From contig JAAYJT010000057.1 in the NCBI GenBank assembly GCA_012522795.1, forward strand, positions 1 to 44,806: 44,806 bases of DNA. Reading direction: 5' to 3'. The notes beneath the pieces were generated by a model. It made no database searches, had not been told where the DNA came from, and worked only from the letters and a program-made list of their open reading frames with translations. This document shows positions 43,419-44,806 of the stretch, in pieces. This stretch comes from Bacteroidales bacterium. GTDB lineage: Bacteria > Bacteroidota > Bacteroidia > Bacteroidales > JAAYJT01. The number at the start of each line of letters is the position of its first letter. Within the stretch, counting starts at the first letter, position 1. Position numbers and translations under genes: made by a program.

Positions 43419-44806
43419 TTACTCTACTACTTTCAAATGATCTCCGGTTTCTTTAGCAATGCGGCGGTACCATTCCTCGCTGTAACCGGCAAATTTAACT
43501 GTTGGATTCTTTTTGTCCGGCTCCTGATATTTTATATTTCCATCAAGATATTTCATAAAAAGAAATTTATATAATTCCTTCCAACGATCAACAGTATAAT
43601 TACCTTGTTTAACTGAATACTCAGTAAGGAACTGAACAGCCAGATCTTTGTCATTATCATAAAGTTCTTTGGCAGCCTTATCAATTGCAGGTGTATAAGC
43701 AACAAATTTATTTTCAAGTTCCTGCTGCACTTTTTGAATATCAAGAATTATTGAATCGTATCTTGTATATGCCCAGTTTGCAACCTGATTAAACACCCAG
43801 AAAGCTGAATTATCTGACCACTCCATCATAGCACCATTGCCTTGCATATAAGGAATGGGGATCTCAGTAATTGAGCAATACATAGGAACAAAGACAGTGC
43901 TTTTAGCATCGTCAACGCCAAACCAATGGATTCCTCCAATTGGATCGGGCAGCCATGAGCGCGATTGAGTAACAAATAAAAAGCCGGTTTGCTGAGTAGC
44001 TACAGCACGCTCGTTACAATATTCTACTCCATCCACCTCCCATGTAAGCGGACGCCAGCGATATGGTTTACTGAAAGGGCCGGCACCTATATCGCTTGTC
44101 ATATTCAATGGAGTACCTTCAAAAGCATCGCGCATAAACTCCATCATATCTTTAACTGAAATTTTGCGGTTAGGCAATATCCATAATGGCATCCTGTTCT
44201 TATGATTATGACCCATAGCATAATCAAGATACTGATCCATATTATCATTTACCTTTCTGAACACAGTCCAGACGCGTGCTTCACAAAAACGTGCACCGCC
44301 AAAATCAACCGGAGCATAAATATCTGAGAAACTGAAATCAGCGTCCCTGCCATCAAAATATCCCATATCTCGTGCAAAGCTTATTACATCATGAGAATGA
44401 ACAACCTCAATACCGGGCTGATAAAGCCTGTCGAACTGCTTGCTTGTTATTGATGTTTGTTTATTTGCCAAAGTAAAATTTGTAATTCTGGCCTGATTTG
44501 CATGACCTGAGATATATCCGTCAGGAATGCGTAAGGCTACCCACACAGCACCTTTTTCCTTACTTCCTTTTCCAATGATCTCCATGATCCAAACCTCATT
44601 TGCATCAGAAATGGAAAATGTTTCACCGGAACTATAATAGCCATATTCCTCAACTAGTTCAGCTATTATTTTAATAGCTTCCCGGGCACTTTTTGCACGC
44701 TGAAGAGTAACGTAGATCAAGCTTCCATAATCCATTATAGCTCCGGGCTGTGTGCTTAGTTCTCTTCTGCCCCCGTATGTGGTTTCACCTATTGCTACCT
44801 GAAATT
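43419..44806 (-). CDS. C69 family dipeptidase (partial, N-terminus beyond the window)
   Basis: A dipeptidase of the C69/U34 family (PepD-like). The frame stays open to the window edge, so the N-terminus with the catalytic Cys is outside. The first visible residues read FQVAIGETTYGGRRELS, and further family pieces are GAIMDYGSLIYVTLQRAKSA, GETFSISDANEVWIMEIIG and DMMEFMRDAFEGTPLNMT. Visible length is about 462 residues, near the usual total, so only a short N-terminal part is missing. An internal Met at 44735 is not the true start. Cellular location (secreted or cytoplasmic) cannot be judged without the N-terminus. Confidence 0.9.
   Translation of the reverse strand, partial: FQVAIGETTYGGRRELSTQPGAIMDYGSLIYVTLQRAKSAREAIKIIAELVEEYGYYSSGETFSISDANEVWIMEIIGKGSKEKGAVWVALRIPDGYISGHANQARITNFTLANKQTSITSKQFDRLYQPGIEVVHSHDVISFARDMGYFDGRDADFSFSDIYAPVDFGGARFCEARVWTVFRKVNDNMDQYLDYAMGHNHKNRMPLWILPNRKISVKDMMEFMRDAFEGTPLNMTSDIGAGPFSKPYRWRPLTWEVDGVEYCNERAVATQQTGFLFVTQSRSWLPDPIGGIHWFGVDDAKSTVFVPMYCSITEIPIPYMQGNGAMMEWSDNSAFWVFNQVANWAYTRYDSIILDIQKVQQELENKFVAYTPAIDKAAKELYDNDKDLAVQFLTEYSVKQGNYTVDRWKELYKFLFMKYLDGNIKYQEPDKKNPTVKFAGYSEEWYRRIAKETGDHLKVVE

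Noticed and set aside
1-44806. CRISPR arrays, insertion sequences, prophage or integrative elements
   Set aside because: No regularly spaced repeats, transposase or integrase genes, or long terminal repeats were seen on reading both strands. The tRNA-Arg gene has no visible att duplication nearby.

Overview
The window is a stretch of core chromosome from a Bacteroidota bacterium, most likely an anaerobic member of the Bacteroidales. This rests on several things seen in the sequence: AT-rich DNA; promoters of the Bacteroidota type (TTG, 19-21 nt, TAnnTTTG) and few Shine-Dalgarno sites; a PorW/SprE-type lipoprotein and a large secreted protein ending in a type IX secretion (T9SS) sorting domain; the phoH-purC, dxr-rseP and rbfA-methyltransferase-LolC/E-like gene pairs familiar from this group; and oxygen-defence and fermentation genes (rubrerythrin, a flavin reductase with a rubredoxin piece, a butyrate-kinase-like protein, tryptophanase).

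Layout. 1-3054: ribosomal operon rplM-rpsI-rpsB-tsf on the minus strand, with a clear promoter and terminator. 3277-10208: GldA-like ABC ATPase (+), then lysS, tnaA and porW/sprE (-). 10635-14070: membrane M23 peptidase, dxr and rseP (+). 14118-16056: phoH-purC (-). 16131-17258: a SAM hydrolase and the nucleoside phosphorylase ppnP (+), which could act in sequence. 17392-22436: minus-strand genes for an M20 amidohydrolase, flavin reductase/half-rubredoxin, rubrerythrin, a butyrate-kinase homologue with altered motifs, and a YghO-like GNAT protein. 22568-30837: plus-strand envelope and housekeeping run (rbfA, methyltransferase, LolC/E-like permease, dut, TPR lipoprotein, DUF4292 lipoprotein, EnvC-like protein, tatA, beta-barrel protein). 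30908-32889: ruvB-queG (-). 33094-35392: two tandem-domain UspA genes around a SPOR gene (+). 35464-36543: class II fructose-bisphosphate aldolase (-). 36640-42350: a small unknown ORF, tRNA-Arg(CCG), a DUF2892 protein, two tandem DUF1573 proteins and the 1159-residue T9SS cargo protein (+). 42439-44806: a coiled-coil membrane protein and a C69 dipeptidase cut by the window edge (-).

I found no CRISPR array, insertion sequence, prophage or defence island. No obviously new multi-gene system is visible. The points most worth a second look are the butyrate-kinase homologue with a rewritten phosphate-binding motif, the one-knuckle rubredoxin tail on the flavin reductase, the SAM hydrolase/PpnP pair, a short reading frame in the tnaA leader, the DUF4292 lipoprotein near a LolC/E-like permease, and a stem in the rpsI-rpsB spacer.
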